A stretch of 64,000 nt of DNA from the NCBI RefSeq assembly GCF_024347295.1, contig NZ_AP025458.1, positions 620,001 through 684,000 on the forward strand, written 5' to 3'. The position numbers were made by a program, and so were the translations under genes. The stretch comes from Vibrio artabrorum. Its GTDB lineage: Bacteria > Pseudomonadota > Gammaproteobacteria > Enterobacterales > Vibrionaceae. Shown piece by piece: positions 23,469-34,284 of this stretch (its first letter is position 1; each line of letters opens with the position of its first letter). The notes beneath the pieces are model-generated. The model was not told the DNA's origin, searched no databases, and saw nothing but the letters and a program-made list of their open reading frames with translations.

Positions 23469-23506
23469 CCTGAGTTCTCAATTTATATAAAACACAAGGT
23501 TGTAGT

Positions 23507-23830
23507 ATGGCCATCACCATGACAGATACGGCAGCGAGCCGAGTTCAAGCTTTCCTAGATAACCGTGGTAAAGGTATCGGGTTGCGCTTAGCGGTAAAAA
23601 CGACTGGCTGTTCGGGTATGGCGTACGTACTAGAATTCGTTGACGAGCTTAACGAAGAAGACCAAGTGTTCGAGCATTCGGGGGTTAAGGTCATTATTGA
23701 TTCAAAGAGCCTCGTTTACCTAGACGGTACTGAGCTTGATTACGTAAAAGAAGGCCTAAACGAAGGTTTTGAATTCAACAACCCTAACGCGAAAGGCGAA
23801 TGCGGTTGTGGTGAGAGCTTCAATGTTTAA
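23507..23830 (+). CDS. iscA: IscA, A-type Fe-S carrier
   Basis: A 107-residue A-type carrier with cysteines C35 (TTGCSGMAY), C99 and C101 (GECGCGESF). It holds iron or clusters and delivers [4Fe-4S] clusters. It is isolated by 103 bp from iscU and 80 bp from hscB, and each gap holds a hairpin. Confidence 0.97.
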   Translation: MAITMTDTAASRVQAFLDNRGKGIGLRLAVKTTGCSGMAYVLEFVDELNEEDQVFEHSGVKVIIDSKSLVYLDGTELDYVKEGLNEGFEFNNPNAKGECGCGESFNV

Positions 23831-23868
23831 ACGCCTCGCTCGTTAAGCGTTGTAAGCGAAGAATAAAA

Positions 23869-23892
23869 TTAGGCTCTGGAACAAGAGCCTAA
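23869..23892 (+). other. Intercistronic hairpin between iscA and hscB
   Basis: TTAGGCTCT (23869-23877) and AGAGCCTAA (23884-23892) form a perfect 9-bp stem with a 6-base loop, 18 bp before the hscB start. No T-run follows. Confidence 0.6.
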
Positions 23893-23910
23893 ACTTAGGA
23901 CCACCGTTAC

Positions 23911-24426
23911 ATGAATCATTTCGAATTATTTGGGCTACCACTTCAGTTTCAACTGGATGGTAGCCTTCTTTCTTCTCAATTTAGAGATCTGCAACGCCAA
24001 TTCCATCCTGATAAATTTGCTACGGCTTCTGAGCGCGACCGCTTATTGGCCGTACAAAAAGCGGCACAAATCAATGATGCGTATCAGGTATTGAAGAATC
24101 CACTCAGCCGAGCTGAATACCTGTTAGTGCAACATGGTGAGGATATTCGTGGTGAGCAGCAGACCCTGCAAGATCCTATGTTCCTAATGGAGCAAATGGA
24201 ATTGCGTGAAGAGCTTGAAGACATCGCCGACAGTTCTGATCCTGAAGATGCTTTGTTTGCATTTGAAGGAAAGGTTAGCAAGATGTATAAACAACAATTA
24301 ACTGCTATCCAACAAGAACTCGATAGTGAGGCTTGGTTAGAAGCTGCAGACCGAGTGAGAAAGCTTAAATTTATTGCAAAATTAAAGAATGAAATCGAAT
24401 TAGTTGAAGATCGTCTGATCGGCTAG
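23911..24426 (+). CDS. hscB: HscB, J-domain cochaperone
   Basis: A 171-residue protein. The N-terminal J domain has the HPD tripeptide at 32-34 (QFHPDKFAT), and a C-terminal three-helix domain (about 85-171) binds IscU. It brings IscU to HscA and stimulates ATP hydrolysis. It starts within an operon and precedes hscA by 23 bp. Confidence 0.97.
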   Translation: MNHFELFGLPLQFQLDGSLLSSQFRDLQRQFHPDKFATASERDRLLAVQKAAQINDAYQVLKNPLSRAEYLLVQHGEDIRGEQQTLQDPMFLMEQMELREELEDIADSSDPEDALFAFEGKVSKMYKQQLTAIQQELDSEAWLEAADRVRKLKFIAKLKNEIELVEDRLIG

Positions 24427-24449
24427 TTTGTATAACAAGGACACCATCC

Positions 24450-26300
24450 ATGGCACTACTTCAGATTGCAGAACCAGGGCAAAGCGCCGCTCCTCACCAG
24501 CATAAGCTTGCTGTGGGTATTGATTTAGGGACAACAAACTCGCTGGTTGCGTCAGTGCGCAGTGGCAAGGCGAGTACACTCAAAGATCCACAAGGTCGAA
24601 GTATTTTACCTTCCGTTGTTCATTACCAGTCTGAATCTTATACGACTGGCGATGAAGCGCGTGCAAATGCGCAGACAGATCCTAAAAATACCATTATCTC
24701 AATAAAGCGATTAATTGGTCGCTCACTGTCGGATATTCAACAGCGATACCCGTCTCTGCCTTATCAGTTCGAAGAGAGTGATAATGGTTTGCCAGTGATT
24801 CGTACAGAGCAAGGCAATAAAAATCCAATCCAGGTTTCTGCCGATATTCTGCGAGCGCTCGGGCAACGTGCTGAGTCTACCTTAAGTGGCGAGTTATCTG
24901 GGGCTGTGATTACGGTTCCTGCGTATTTTGATGATGCACAACGTGCGGGCACCAAAGACGCGGCGCAACTGGCTGGACTTCACGTGTTACGTCTTCTCAA
25001 TGAACCCACTGCCGCTGCGATTGCTTACGGTTTGGATTCTGGTAACGAAGGCGTCATCGCTGTTTATGACTTAGGTGGTGGTACGTTTGATATCTCTATC
25101 TTGCGTTTATCGAAAGGTGTCTTTGAGGTGCTGGCTACGGGCGGAGATTCTGCATTAGGCGGCGACGACTTTGACCATTTAATTGCGGAACATTTCCAAG
25201 AGAAAATGGGCTTATCAGCGCTAACGGCGGAACAGAACCGTATTCTTCTCGATGCAGCAACAGAAGCGAAAGTTGGCTTATCTGAAGCTGAAAGTGTTGA
25301 TGTTGACGTGTTAGGTTGGTCTGGTTCATTAACTCGTGAAGAGTTTGAAGAGATCATCAAACCGCTGGTTAAGAAAACACTGCTTTCTTGCCGTCGTGCA
25401 CTTAAAGATGCGCAAGTTGATGCGGATGAAGTACTAGAAGTCGTGATGGTCGGCGGTTCAACTCGCACATTACTTGTACGTGAAATGGTCGGTGACTTCT
25501 TTGGTCGTACGCCACTAACCAGTATTAACCCTGATGAAGTGGTTGCGATTGGTGCATCGATTCAAGCGGATATCTTAGTCGGTAATAAGCCTGACTCTGA
25601 AATGCTACTACTGGACGTTATCCCGCTGTCTCTTGGCATTGAAACCATGGGGGGATTGGTTGAAAAGATCATCCCACGTAACACGACAATCCCTGTTGCT
25701 CGCGCACAAGAGTTTACCACGTTTAAAGACGGCCAAACGGCAATGACAGTACACACGGTACAAGGTGAGCGTGAAATGGTTGACGACTGTCGTTCACTGG
25801 CTCGTTTTGCCCTTAAAGGCATTCCACCAATGACGGCCGGTGCTGCACATATTCGTGTGACTTACCAAGTGGATGCTGACGGTCTGCTATCGGTTACCGC
25901 GATGGAGAAGAGCACCGGCGTGCAAGCTGAAATTCAAGTTAAGCCTTCTTACGGCCTAAGCGACAACGAAGTCGCTAATATGCTGAAAGATTCGATGACG
26001 TTTGCAAAAGAAGACATGCAAGCACGTGCTCTTGCTGAGCAGCGTGTAGAAGCGGATCGCGTGATCGAAGGCCTGATTGCTGCCATGCAAGCCGATGGCG
26101 ATGAACTGCTTGATGAGCAAGGCAAGCAACAACTGGTTCAAGCGATTGAAGCTCTGATTGAAGTGCGTAATGGCGACAATGCTGATGCCATTGAACTCGA
26201 AATTAAGAACACCGACAAAGCAAGCCAAGACTTTGCTTCTCGTCGTATGGATAAATCAATTCGTGCTGCGCTGTCAGGTCAGTCAGTCGATAATATTTAA
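24450..26300 (+). CDS. hscA: HscA, Hsp70-type chaperone for Fe-S assembly
   Basis: A 616-residue Hsp70. The ATPase domain contains [29 protein letters not shown] and [15 protein letters not shown]. The linker [14 protein letters not shown] leads to the substrate domain, which lacks the acidic EEVD-type tail of DnaK. It works on the LPPVK motif of IscU to promote cluster transfer. Confidence 0.97.
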   Translation: MALLQIAEPGQSAAPHQHKLAVGIDLGTTNSLVASVRSGKASTLKDPQGRSILPSVVHYQSESYTTGDEARANAQTDPKNTIISIKRLIGRSLSDIQQRYPSLPYQFEESDNGLPVIRTEQGNKNPIQVSADILRALGQRAESTLSGELSGAVITVPAYFDDAQRAGTKDAAQLAGLHVLRLLNEPTAAAIAYGLDSGNEGVIAVYDLGGGTFDISILRLSKGVFEVLATGGDSALGGDDFDHLIAEHFQEKMGLSALTAEQNRILLDAATEAKVGLSEAESVDVDVLGWSGSLTREEFEEIIKPLVKKTLLSCRRALKDAQVDADEVLEVVMVGGSTRTLLVREMVGDFFGRTPLTSINPDEVVAIGASIQADILVGNKPDSEMLLLDVIPLSLGIETMGGLVEKIIPRNTTIPVARAQEFTTFKDGQTAMTVHTVQGEREMVDDCRSLARFALKGIPPMTAGAAHIRVTYQVDADGLLSVTAMEKSTGVQAEIQVKPSYGLSDNEVANMLKDSMTFAKEDMQARALAEQRVEADRVIEGLIAAMQADGDELLDEQGKQQLVQAIEALIEVRNGDNADAIELEIKNTDKASQDFASRRMDKSIRAALSGQSVDNI

Positions 26301-26320
26301 TAGTTAGAGAATAGATAAAC

Positions 26321-26659
26321 ATGCCAAAGATTATTGTTTTACCTCACGAAGATCTATGTCCAGAAGGCGCTGTTTTAGAAGCAAAAACTGGTGAGACGGT
26401 TCTTGATGTTGCACTGAAGGCCGGTATTGGTATTGAACACGCATGTGAAAAATCGTGTGCATGTACAACATGTCACGTTGTGATTCGTGAAGGTTTTGAT
26501 TCTTTAGAAGAGAGTGACGATCTAGAAGACGACATGCTAGATAAAGCATGGGGCTTAGAGATGGAATCTCGCCTTGGTTGCCAAGCTAAAGTCGCTGATA
26601 CCGATCTTGTTGTTGAGATTCCAAAGTACACGTTGAATCTCGCGTCTGAAGATCATTAA
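26321..26659 (+). CDS. fdx: Fdx, [2Fe-2S] ferredoxin of the Isc system
   Basis: A 112-residue adrenodoxin-type ferredoxin. Cluster ligands are C42, C48 and C51 (HACEKSCACTTCHV) and C87 (RLGCQAKV); C46 is an extra conserved Cys. It supplies electrons for cluster assembly. It starts 20 bp after hscA. Confidence 0.97.
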   Translation: MPKIIVLPHEDLCPEGAVLEAKTGETVLDVALKAGIGIEHACEKSCACTTCHVVIREGFDSLEESDDLEDDMLDKAWGLEMESRLGCQAKVADTDLVVEIPKYTLNLASEDH

Positions 26660-26739
26660 TCATTTAGCTAACTAAGCTAAATGTGTGAGTAAAACTGGCA
26701 GAGAATATAGATCATCACAGATAAATATAAGGAAATGTT

Positions 26740-26940
26740 ATGAGTTTGAAGTGGATTGATTCGCGAGATATTGCGATTGAGTTATGTGATTTATATCCAG
26801 ATACGGATCCTAAAGCCGTACGTTTTACCGATCTACATCAATGGGTACTGGACCTTGAAGAATTTGACGACGAGCCGAACCACTCGAATGAAAAAATTTT
26901 AGAGGCTATTATTTTGTGCTGGATGGATGAGATGGATTAG
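26740..26940 (+). CDS. iscX: IscX, small acidic Isc accessory protein
   Basis: A 66-residue acidic protein starting [15 protein letters not shown], with [18 protein letters not shown]. IscX binds IscS and iron and modulates cluster assembly. AAGGAA lies before the ATG. It is the last gene before a terminator. Confidence 0.95.
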   Translation: MSLKWIDSRDIAIELCDLYPDTDPKAVRFTDLHQWVLDLEEFDDEPNHSNEKILEAIILCWMDEMD

Positions 26941-27015
26941 TCATGACTTCTCATGATTTGGTCGCAAGGTGGCATCAAGCCAAGGTAAAACGCAGCCAAG
27001 TTAACAATTTTTGTC

Positions 27016-27047
27016 AAAAAAAGCGGACCTTATGGTCCGTTTTTTTA
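27016..27047 (+). terminator. Intrinsic terminator after iscX
   Basis: CGGACC (27024-27029) and GGTCCG (27034-27039) with loop TTAT, extended by flanking A-rich and T-rich runs and ending in seven T. It separates the isc operon from pepB. Confidence 0.85.
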
Positions 27048-27148
27048 TCAACGTGACATTTTACGCCTACATAATGGTAACATCGGAGGATGGTAAAGAA
27101 ATATAATCAGAATCACTCACACAGGGTGGTTCATGACAAGGAGAAATC

Positions 27149-28444
27149 ATGTCTACACAGATGTCAGTATTTTTAAGTCAAGAAGCTGCCCAGCCTCAGT
27201 GGGGAGCAAGAGCTATTTTGTCGTTTTCTGAATCAGGCGCGACAATTCACATTGGTGAAGGCCACGATTTAGGCGCAGTTCAACGTGCTGGTCGTACGCT
27301 TGATGGGCAAGGCATCGCATTCGTTTCACTTCGTGGTGAAGGTTGGGATTTAGAAAGCGTTTGGGCTTTCCACCAAGGCTATCGTGGACCAAAGAAAAAG
27401 AATGTACTGGAATGGGATACACTTTCAGAAGCCGATCAAACTGAGCTTGAATCTCGTATTCGCGCGACGGATTGGACGCGTGACATTATCAATAAAACCG
27501 CTGAAGAAGTTGCCCCTCGCCAACTCGCGGCAATGGCGGCTGAATACATCAAGTCAGTGGCACCTGCAGGTACCGTTACAGCGAAAATCGTTAAAGATAA
27601 AGATCTCCTCACCGAAGGTTGGGAAGGCATCTACGCGGTCGGTCGCGGCTCTGAACGCACATCTGCAATGCTGCAACTGGATTTCAACCCAACCGGCGAC
27701 GAAAACGCTCCTGTATTTGCTTGTTTAGTCGGTAAAGGGATTACTTTCGATTCGGGTGGTTACAGCATCAAGCCTGGTCAATTTATGACAGCGATGAAAG
27801 CTGACATGGGCGGTGCAGCAACGATTACTGGTGGATTAGGTCTGGCGATTGAACGTGGCCTGAACAAGCGCATCAAGCTTATCTTATGTTGTGCAGAGAA
27901 CATGATCTCTGGTCGTGCACTGAAGCTGGGTGACATCATTACCTACAAAAATGGTAAGACGGTTGAGATCATGAACACCGATGCGGAAGGTCGCTTGGTG
28001 CTTGCTGATGGCTTAATGTACGCAAGTGCACAAAACCCAGAGCTGATCATTGATTGTGCAACGCTAACAGGCGCGGCTAAAAATGCACTAGGTAACGACT
28101 ACCATGCACTATTAAGCTTTGATGATGAGTTGTCTCACCAAGCGCTAACGGCGGCAAATCAAGAGAAAGAAGGCTTATGGCCACTGCCACTTGCTGATTT
28201 CCACCGTGGCATGTTGCCTTCAAACTTTGCTGATCTTTCCAACATCAGCAGTGGTGATTACACACCAGGCGCAAGTACGGCAGCAGCCTTCCTATCTTAC
28301 TTTGTCGATGACTACAAAAAGGGCTGGGTCCATATGGATTGCGCGGGGACTTACCGTAAGTCTGCAAGTGATAAGTGGGCGGCTGGCGCAACGGGGATGG
28401 GGGTTCGTACATTAGCTCGCCTTCTTATTGACCAAGCAAAATAA
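27149..28444 (+). CDS. pepB: PepB, leucyl-type aminopeptidase (M17)
   Basis: A 431-residue M17 metallopeptidase. The catalytic signature [14 protein letters not shown] and metal-binding [15 protein letters not shown] and KADMGGAA are intact. It cleaves N-terminal residues from peptides in the cytoplasm. GGAG lies before the ATG. Length and N-terminal domain fit PepB rather than the longer PepA. Confidence 0.95.
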   Translation: MSTQMSVFLSQEAAQPQWGARAILSFSESGATIHIGEGHDLGAVQRAGRTLDGQGIAFVSLRGEGWDLESVWAFHQGYRGPKKKNVLEWDTLSEADQTELESRIRATDWTRDIINKTAEEVAPRQLAAMAAEYIKSVAPAGTVTAKIVKDKDLLTEGWEGIYAVGRGSERTSAMLQLDFNPTGDENAPVFACLVGKGITFDSGGYSIKPGQFMTAMKADMGGAATITGGLGLAIERGLNKRIKLILCCAENMISGRALKLGDIITYKNGKTVEIMNTDAEGRLVLADGLMYASAQNPELIIDCATLTGAAKNALGNDYHALLSFDDELSHQALTAANQEKEGLWPLPLADFHRGMLPSNFADLSNISSGDYTPGASTAAAFLSYFVDDYKKGWVHMDCAGTYRKSASDKWAAGATGMGVRTLARLLIDQAK

Positions 28445-28453
28445 TAATAAGAG

Positions 28454-28477
28454 TAAACGGCATTTCGATGCCGTTTA
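28454..28477 (+). terminator. Hairpin terminator after pepB
   Basis: TAAACGGCAT (28454-28463) and ATGCCGTTTA (28468-28477) around a TTCG tetraloop. The T-run is short, so termination may be partial. Confidence 0.65.
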
Positions 28478-28539
28478 TTCACAAACTCAGATTGAATGAT
28501 CTCAGTATTTAATGACAAAAATGAAGTGAAGGAATCCCT

Positions 28540-28974
28540 ATGGCTCTAGAAAGAACGTTCTCAATTGTTAAGCCGGATGCTGTTAAGCGTAACCTTATTG
28601 GTGAGATCTACCACCGCATTGAAAAAGCGGGCTTAGAAATTATTGCCGCAAAGATGGTTCGTCTTAATGAAGATCAAGCGAGCGGTTTCTATGCAGAACA
28701 TGAAGGCAAAGAATTCTTTCCGGCTCTTAAAGAGTTTATGACTTCTGGTCCTATCATGGTTCAAGTACTTGAAGGCGAAAACGCAATTGCTCGTTATCGC
28801 GAACTCATGGGTAAAACAAACCCTGAAGAAGCGGCATGTGGCACAATTCGAGCTGATTATGCCATCAGTTTGCGTTATAACTCAGTACACGGCAGTGACA
28901 GCCCTGAATCTGCGGCTCGTGAAATCGAGTTCTTTTTTCCTGAGTCTGAAATTTGCCCGCGTCCAGCTCAATAA
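28540..28974 (+). CDS. ndk: Ndk, nucleoside diphosphate kinase
   Basis: A 144-residue kinase with catalytic His117 in [12 protein letters not shown] and N-terminal [12 protein letters not shown]. It equilibrates nucleoside diphosphates and triphosphates. It stands alone between two hairpins. Confidence 0.98.
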   Translation: MALERTFSIVKPDAVKRNLIGEIYHRIEKAGLEIIAAKMVRLNEDQASGFYAEHEGKEFFPALKEFMTSGPIMVQVLEGENAIARYRELMGKTNPEEAACGTIRADYAISLRYNSVHGSDSPESAAREIEFFFPESEICPRPAQ

Positions 28975-28994
28975 TCGGCACTGCAAATTATTCC

Positions 28995-29026
28995 AAAGGC
29001 TTCACTTCGGTGAGGCCTTTTTCGTA
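28995..29026 (+). terminator. Intrinsic terminator after ndk
   Basis: An 11-bp stem AAAGGCTTCAC / GTGAGGCCTTT around a TTCG loop (one G-U pair), followed by T residues. Confidence 0.85.
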
Positions 29027-29063
29027 TGTGGACTTTGCATTCTCGATAATCAACTTAGTCGTC

Positions 29064-29098
29064 ATTCCCGAGAGCAACGGAGGAGCGTAATCGGGAAT
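29064..29098. repeat. ATTCCCGA...TCGGGAAT inverted repeat, possible dispersed intergenic element
   Basis: Perfect 8-bp arms at 29064-29071 and 29091-29098 with a purine-rich 19-base centre, lying in the ndk-rlmN gap. I think similar CATTCCCGA units recur between genes in Vibrio genomes, but this is from memory. Confidence 0.45.
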
Positions 29099-29264
29099 CT
29101 TTTCTTTAATTTAGGTATTCTCAGACCGAACAAAACAATTGTTCAAGTTTTAACCGCTTAACTTTGAATGTCTTAGTAAACTCAGGCTTTACAGAGCTTG
29201 TTGAAGTTGCGTAAAGGCTGTACAATTCGCGCCCTTAATTATTGTTCCGTCATTGAGAGGCATC

Positions 29265-30407
29265 ATGACCACAGCTAAAGTCAATCTACTCGATTTTGAT
29301 CGTAAAGGTCTTCGTAAATTTTTCACAGAAGAACTGAATGAGAAAGCGTTTCGAGCAGAGCAAGTGATGAAGTGGATTTATCACTTCGGTGTCGATGACT
29401 TCGAAAAAATGAACAACATCAACAAGAAGCTACGCGAGAAACTGCAGCATCGCTGTGAGATTGTTGCACCGACCGTTTCTGAAGCACAGCACTCAGCAGA
29501 TGGCACCATTAAATGGGCGATGAGCGTAGGTGACCAAGATGTTGAGACGGTATACATCCCAGATGGTGACCGTGCGACGCTATGTGTCTCTTCGCAAGTC
29601 GGTTGTGCACTCGAATGTAAATTTTGCTCTACCGCACAACAAGGCTTCAACCGTAACCTGAAAGTTTCAGAGATCGTTGGCCAAATCTGGCGTGCTGCTC
29701 GTGAAATCGGCCTAGAAAAAGAAACGGGTCGTCGTCCAATTACTAACGTGGTTATGATGGGAATGGGTGAACCTCTTCTCAACATGAAAAACCTTATACC
29801 ATCATTAGAAATTATGCTGGATGATTTAGGGTTTTCACTGTCTAAGCGTCGTGTGACAGTATCAACGTCTGGTGTGGTTTCAGGCCTTGATCAAATGACA
29901 GACAATATCGATGTCGCATTGGCTATCTCTCTACATGCGCCTAATGATGCACTACGTAGCCAAATTATGCCGATCAATGATCGTTGGGATATCCAAGACT
30001 TCCTTGCGTCTGTTCGTCGTTACATTGCATCGTCAAATGCTAACCGCGGTAAAGTAACGGTTGAGTACGTGCTATTGGATCATGTGAATGATGACATGGA
30101 CCACGCTCGTGAACTTGCAGAGCTAATGAAAGAGACACCTTGTAAGATAAATTTGATTCCATTTAATCCTTACCCGGGGTCGCCTTATAAGAAGCCAAGT
30201 AACTCTCGCATTGATCGTTTCCAAAAAACACTGATGGAATACGATTACACAGTCACAATTCGTAAAACTCGTGGCGACGATATTGATGCCGCATGTGGTC
30301 AGTTGGTTGGTGATGTTATTGACAGAACCAAGCGTACCAAAATGTTGAAAGCCGCTTCTGAAGCTAACTTAGTCGCAGGTGATGTGATTCAAGTTAAAGC
30401 GGTTTAA
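29265..30407 (+). CDS. rlmN: RlmN, dual-specificity rRNA/tRNA adenine C2-methyltransferase
   Basis: The ATG at 29265 (after GAGAGG) gives 380 residues. The radical-SAM motif CALECKFC supplies C114, C118 and C121, and the methyl-carrier Cys lies in DIDAACGQL. It methylates C2 of A2503 in 23S rRNA and A37 in some tRNAs. A TTG 12 bp upstream is less likely. Confidence 0.96.
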   Translation: MTTAKVNLLDFDRKGLRKFFTEELNEKAFRAEQVMKWIYHFGVDDFEKMNNINKKLREKLQHRCEIVAPTVSEAQHSADGTIKWAMSVGDQDVETVYIPDGDRATLCVSSQVGCALECKFCSTAQQGFNRNLKVSEIVGQIWRAAREIGLEKETGRRPITNVVMMGMGEPLLNMKNLIPSLEIMLDDLGFSLSKRRVTVSTSGVVSGLDQMTDNIDVALAISLHAPNDALRSQIMPINDRWDIQDFLASVRRYIASSNANRGKVTVEYVLLDHVNDDMDHARELAELMKETPCKINLIPFNPYPGSPYKKPSNSRIDRFQKTLMEYDYTVTIRKTRGDDIDAACGQLVGDVIDRTKRTKMLKAASEANLVAGDVIQVKAV

Positions 30408-30425
30408 ATACCCTTTAGATCTAAA

Positions 30426-30458
30426 CAAGCCAGAGGGATTCCTTCTGGCTTGTTGCTT
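30426..30458 (+). terminator. Terminator hairpin after rlmN
   Basis: AAGCCAGAGGG and CCTTCTGGCTT pair (one G-U) over a 3-base loop, followed by TGTTGCTTTT. Confidence 0.7.
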
Positions 30459-30605
30459 TTCTGGAAGGTGCATTTCCAATAATGGGATTTTTTTCCTCCG
30501 CTTTTTTACATTTTTCGTTAAATTTTGGACAAAACCATGAGCTGACGGTAAATTTTGTTTAAAGTGTTTTTGCCTTGCAACGGCATTCGCTTATGATTGA
30601 CTCAT

Positions 30606-30621
30606 CTTAAATTAATTTAAG
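30606..30621. promoter_or_regulatory. Perfect 16-bp palindrome upstream of rodZ
   Basis: CTTAAATTAATTTAAG is fully self-complementary. It sits in the 440-bp rlmN-rodZ gap, which has no gene of normal size (only the terminator, this palindrome and a short leader frame). Confidence 0.5.
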
Positions 30622-30779
30622 TGCTCGCTTGCTACTGATCATCAACCGGTCTATTTAGGTCGACGATTTGATAAACTGGCTTCCTGATAATATTGCTCGT
30701 AACACGATGACTGATATTTGTCTTTAAGGGTTGATGATTCAAGTAGCAGAAATAATTTCATATAAAGTAGGTTGCTAGA

Positions 30780-30851
30780 TTGAGCTTAAACGATAATAAG
30801 AAAATGCTCTCATTAACCTACGATAATACATTAGAAGTTCACCCTCTATGA
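30780..30851 (+). CDS. Possible 23-residue leader peptide overlapping rodZ
   Basis: A TTG at 30780, 8-9 bp after AGTAGG, opens a 23-codon frame (begins MSLNDNKKMLSL) whose TGA overlaps the rodZ ATG as ATGA. rodZ itself has no clear ribosome site, so translation could be coupled. It is too short to judge by coding statistics. Confidence 0.3.
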   Translation: MSLNDNKKMLSLTYDNTLEVHPL

Positions 30852-31741
30852 ACACAGAACAGAAGACACAAACACCAGAAATGGTTGTACCGGCTTTGGA
30901 AGCTGGTACATTGCTTAAAAATAAACGTAAATCTCTTGGGTTAACACAAAAACAGGTTTCTGACCGTTTGAGGTTACGCGTTACTTTGATTCAACAAATT
31001 GAAGAAAACCAATTTGAGTCAGATCAAGTCGCGACGTTTATGCGCGGCTACGTTCGTTCATACGCAAAATACGTTAACCTTGATGAGAAAGTGGTGTTGA
31101 GTGCGCTTCATCATACTGGTGATGCTCAGCATCAAGAGCAAGAAATGCTAAGCTTTTCAGGCAAGACAAAAACTCAAAAGCACAACAGTCGTATTATGCT
31201 TCTAACTTGGAGTATTTTTGCGGTTATTGCTGGTATCTCTTCACTTTGGTGGTGGCAGAATCAACAGCAAGATACCTTATCTCAGTCTTTGGTTAATACT
31301 GAAAGTTCAGAAGAACAGTTGCTAGAAAAAGCGATTGATCCTGAATTAACTTCGGTAGAGGTGATTGAAGCCGATCAAAACACAGAGGCCGCTCCAATTA
31401 CTGAAAATACGACTGAAGATTCCAGTACGCTTGAGCCAGAGAAAGAGACGACAGAGATTGCCCCTGTTGCGACACAATCAGAGCCAGCAACGACTGAATC
31501 TGTGACCAACGAACTCGTGATGCAGTTCTCTGCAGATTGTTGGATCCAAGTGAAAGATGCAACGGGCAAAACCTTGTCGACAGGCATCAAAAAAGCGGGT
31601 CAGTCGCTAAATCTATCAGGAACTGCGCCATACAAAGTGATTCTGGGAGCACCAGAGGGCGTATCAATGACATTTGCAAGTGAACCTGTTGACCTTTCTG
31701 GGTATACTTCAGGCAAAGTCGCTAGAATAACCTTACCTTAG
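30848..31741 (+). CDS. rodZ: RodZ, cytoskeletal membrane protein
   Basis: A 297-residue protein. An N-terminal helix-turn-helix (about 18-85, with [24 protein letters not shown]) binds MreB; one membrane helix (about 117-137) follows; then an acidic Thr/Glu-rich linker and a C-terminal DUF4115 beta domain ([13 protein letters not shown]). It links the MreB cytoskeleton to cell-wall growth. ispG begins 7 bp after its stop. Confidence 0.94.
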   Translation: MNTEQKTQTPEMVVPALEAGTLLKNKRKSLGLTQKQVSDRLRLRVTLIQQIEENQFESDQVATFMRGYVRSYAKYVNLDEKVVLSALHHTGDAQHQEQEMLSFSGKTKTQKHNSRIMLLTWSIFAVIAGISSLWWWQNQQQDTLSQSLVNTESSEEQLLEKAIDPELTSVEVIEADQNTEAAPITENTTEDSSTLEPEKETTEIAPVATQSEPATTESVTNELVMQFSADCWIQVKDATGKTLSTGIKKAGQSLNLSGTAPYKVILGAPEGVSMTFASEPVDLSGYTSGKVARITLP

Positions 31742-31748
31742 AGTTTAT

Positions 31749-32870
31749 ATGCAACACGAATCTCCTATTATTCGTCGCAAATCAACCCGTATTTATGTGG
31801 GTGATGTGCCGATCGGTGATGGTGCACCTATTGCTGTGCAATCCATGACCAACACAAGAACAACCGACGTTGCCGCGACCGTTGCTCAAATTAGAGCGTT
31901 AGAAAAAGTTGGCGCTGATATTGTTCGCGTATCTGTACCGACTATGGATGCCGCTGAAGCCTTTAAGCTAATCAAACAGCAGGTCTCTGTTCCTTTGGTT
32001 GCCGATATTCACTTCGACTACCGTATTGCCCTTAAAGTGGCAGAGTACGGCGTAGACTGTCTGCGTATCAACCCTGGTAACATTGGTAACGAAAGCCGCA
32101 TTCGCTCCGTTGTGGATTGTGCTCGTGATATGAATATTCCGATTCGTATTGGTGTTAACGGCGGTTCTCTTGAGAAAGAGATCCAAGAGAAATACACAGA
32201 ACCGACAGCTGAAGCGCTTGTTGAATCCGCAATGCGTCATGTCGATATCTTAGATCGCCTGAACTTTGATCAGTTTAAAGTCAGCGTTAAGGCTTCTGAT
32301 GTATTCCTTGCCGTTGGCTCTTACCGTTTGCTTGCTAAGCAGATTGATCAACCTCTTCACCTGGGTATTACTGAAGCAGGCGGTGCGCGTGCTGGTTCAG
32401 TGAAGTCCGCTGTCGGTTTGGGCATGTTATTGTCTGAAGGTATCGGCGATACATTACGTATCTCGTTAGCGGCCGATCCTGTTGAAGAGATCAAAGTTGG
32501 CTTTGATATTCTCAAATCTTTGCGTATTCGCTCACGTGGTATCAACTTTATTGCTTGCCCAAGCTGTTCTCGTCAAGAGTTTGATGTAATCAACACCGTT
32601 AATGCACTTGAAGAGCGCCTAGAAGACGTGATTACCCCAATGGATGTCTCTATCATCGGTTGTGTCGTTAACGGCCCTGGTGAAGCTGAAGTGTCTCACT
32701 TAGGCCTTGCGGGTAGTGCTCGTAAGAGTGCCTTCTACGAAGACGGTAAGCGTCAGAAAGAGCGTTTTGACAACGATGACCTTGTCGACAAGCTTGAAGC
32801 GAAGATCCGAGCAAAAGCATCGGTGCTTGATAAAGCAAATCGCATTGATGTCGAAAACTTAGAAAATTAA
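31749..32870 (+). CDS. ispG: IspG, 4-hydroxy-3-methylbut-2-enyl diphosphate synthase
   Basis: A 373-residue enzyme of the MEP isoprenoid pathway. The barrel motif [17 protein letters not shown] and the Fe-S ligands in [12 protein letters not shown] and [10 protein letters not shown] are present. It reduces the cyclic diphosphate MEcPP to HMBPP. It is the second gene of the rodZ-ispG-hisS set. Confidence 0.97.
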   Translation: MQHESPIIRRKSTRIYVGDVPIGDGAPIAVQSMTNTRTTDVAATVAQIRALEKVGADIVRVSVPTMDAAEAFKLIKQQVSVPLVADIHFDYRIALKVAEYGVDCLRINPGNIGNESRIRSVVDCARDMNIPIRIGVNGGSLEKEIQEKYTEPTAEALVESAMRHVDILDRLNFDQFKVSVKASDVFLAVGSYRLLAKQIDQPLHLGITEAGGARAGSVKSAVGLGMLLSEGIGDTLRISLAADPVEEIKVGFDILKSLRIRSRGINFIACPSCSRQEFDVINTVNALEERLEDVITPMDVSIIGCVVNGPGEAEVSHLGLAGSARKSAFYEDGKRQKERFDNDDLVDKLEAKIRAKASVLDKANRIDVENLEN

Positions 32871-32940
32871 TACAACGCGATGGGGTGTGATGGTCTATTC
32901 GCACTAACACCTGGTCGTGAGAAATTATGGAATAAATACT

Positions 32941-34209
32941 GTGGCTAAAAATATCCAAGCAGTTCGAGGCATGAACGACTGCCTTCCAACTCAATCACCC
33001 CTGTGGCAGAAAGTAGAAAGCGCAGTTAAAAAAGTGGTGAGTGCATACGGCTACAACGAAGTACGTATGCCTATCGTTGAAGAAACGAAGCTATTTAGCC
33101 GTGCGGTTGGTGAAGAGACTGACGTTGTTTCAAAAGAGATGTACACCTTTGATGACCGTAACGGTGATAGCCTATCGCTGCGCCCGGAAGGCACAGCCGG
33201 TTGTGTTCGTTCATGTATTCAAAATAGCCTTATCAACCGTGATGAACAGCGCCTATGGTACATGGGACCAATGTTCCGTCACGAGCGTCCTCAAAAAGGT
33301 CGTTACCGTCAATTCCACCAATGTGGTGTTGAGGTGTTTGGCCTAGACGGTCCAGACGTAGACGCTGAGCTTATTATGATGACAGCACGTTTATGGCGTG
33401 AACTCGGTATCGATAAGCATGTTCGCCTAGAGCTAAACTCAATTGGTTCCCAAGAAGATCGCGTAAGCTACCGCGCTGCGCTAGTGGCTTTCTTAGAGCA
33501 ACACATTGATGTGCTGGATGACGACTGCAAGCGTCGCATGCACACGAACCCTCTGCGTGTACTTGATACTAAGAACCCAGATGTTCAAGCTATTTTAGGT
33601 GATGCACCTCGATTGTCTGAATATCTAGGTGAAGAATCAAAGCAACATTTTGCGGGTTTGTGTGAACTTCTTGACGCAGTTGGTATCGAATACCAAGTTA
33701 ATGAGCGTCTAGTCCGTGGCCTAGATTACTACAACCGCACCGTATTTGAGTGGATCACGGATAGCCTAGGTGCGCAAGGTACAGTCTGTGGTGGCGGCCG
33801 TTACGATGGTCTTGTCGAGCAACTAGGCGGTAAAGCGACCAATGCTGTCGGTTTTGCAATGGGGTTAGAACGTCTGGTTCTGATGATGGAAACACTCGAG
33901 CTAACAGAGGTTCGCCGCAGCGTTGATGTATACGTAGTTGCTGCTGGCGAAGGTACGATGCTCGCGGGCATGCAGTTAGCGAATCAATTACGCGACACCG
34001 TTGAAGGTGTGCGTGTGATGAACCACTTTGGTGGTGGTAACTTCAAGAAGCAATTCAAACGTGCTGATAAAGTCGGTGCTGTTGTCGCGCTGGTACTGGG
34101 TGAGAACGAAGTGGCTGACAATACCGTTGTATTAAAAGATCTGGTTGGCGGCGAGCAAGAGACCGTGTCTCAAACGGAAGTTGCAGAGAAAGTTGCTGCG
34201 CTAATCTAA
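32941..34209 (+). CDS. hisS: HisS, histidyl-tRNA synthetase
   Basis: A GTG start at 32941 gives 422 residues beginning [16 protein letters not shown], the usual N-terminus; a GTG 24 bp upstream is unlikely. Class II motifs are [19 protein letters not shown], the His-specific [13 protein letters not shown], and [11 protein letters not shown]. The anticodon domain begins near residue 330. Confidence 0.97.
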   Translation: MAKNIQAVRGMNDCLPTQSPLWQKVESAVKKVVSAYGYNEVRMPIVEETKLFSRAVGEETDVVSKEMYTFDDRNGDSLSLRPEGTAGCVRSCIQNSLINRDEQRLWYMGPMFRHERPQKGRYRQFHQCGVEVFGLDGPDVDAELIMMTARLWRELGIDKHVRLELNSIGSQEDRVSYRAALVAFLEQHIDVLDDDCKRRMHTNPLRVLDTKNPDVQAILGDAPRLSEYLGEESKQHFAGLCELLDAVGIEYQVNERLVRGLDYYNRTVFEWITDSLGAQGTVCGGGRYDGLVEQLGGKATNAVGFAMGLERLVLMMETLELTEVRRSVDVYVVAAGEGTMLAGMQLANQLRDTVEGVRVMNHFGGGNFKKQFKRADKVGAVVALVLGENEVADNTVVLKDLVGGEQETVSQTEVAEKVAALI

Positions 34210-34238
34210 TCCGCCATGAGCAAACCACAATAAATACT

Positions 34239-34261
34239 AACGTCAGCACTATGCTGACGTT
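34239..34261 (+). other. Hairpin between hisS and yfgM
   Basis: AACGTCAGCA (34239-34248) and TGCTGACGTT (34252-34261) form a perfect 10-bp stem with a 3-base loop. Without a clear T-run it may only attenuate or protect the transcript. Confidence 0.55.
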
Positions 34262-34284
34262 TAAAGAATTAAAGAGGACAGGAA

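Noticed and set aside
29064..29098. Terminator for ndk
   Set aside because: A better terminator with a TTCG loop and T-run lies just upstream at 28995-29026; this element has no T-run directly after the stem.
28769..29161. Plus-strand open frame of 130 codons overlapping ndk
   Set aside because: It is in another frame of ndk and runs through the ndk terminator and intergenic repeat.
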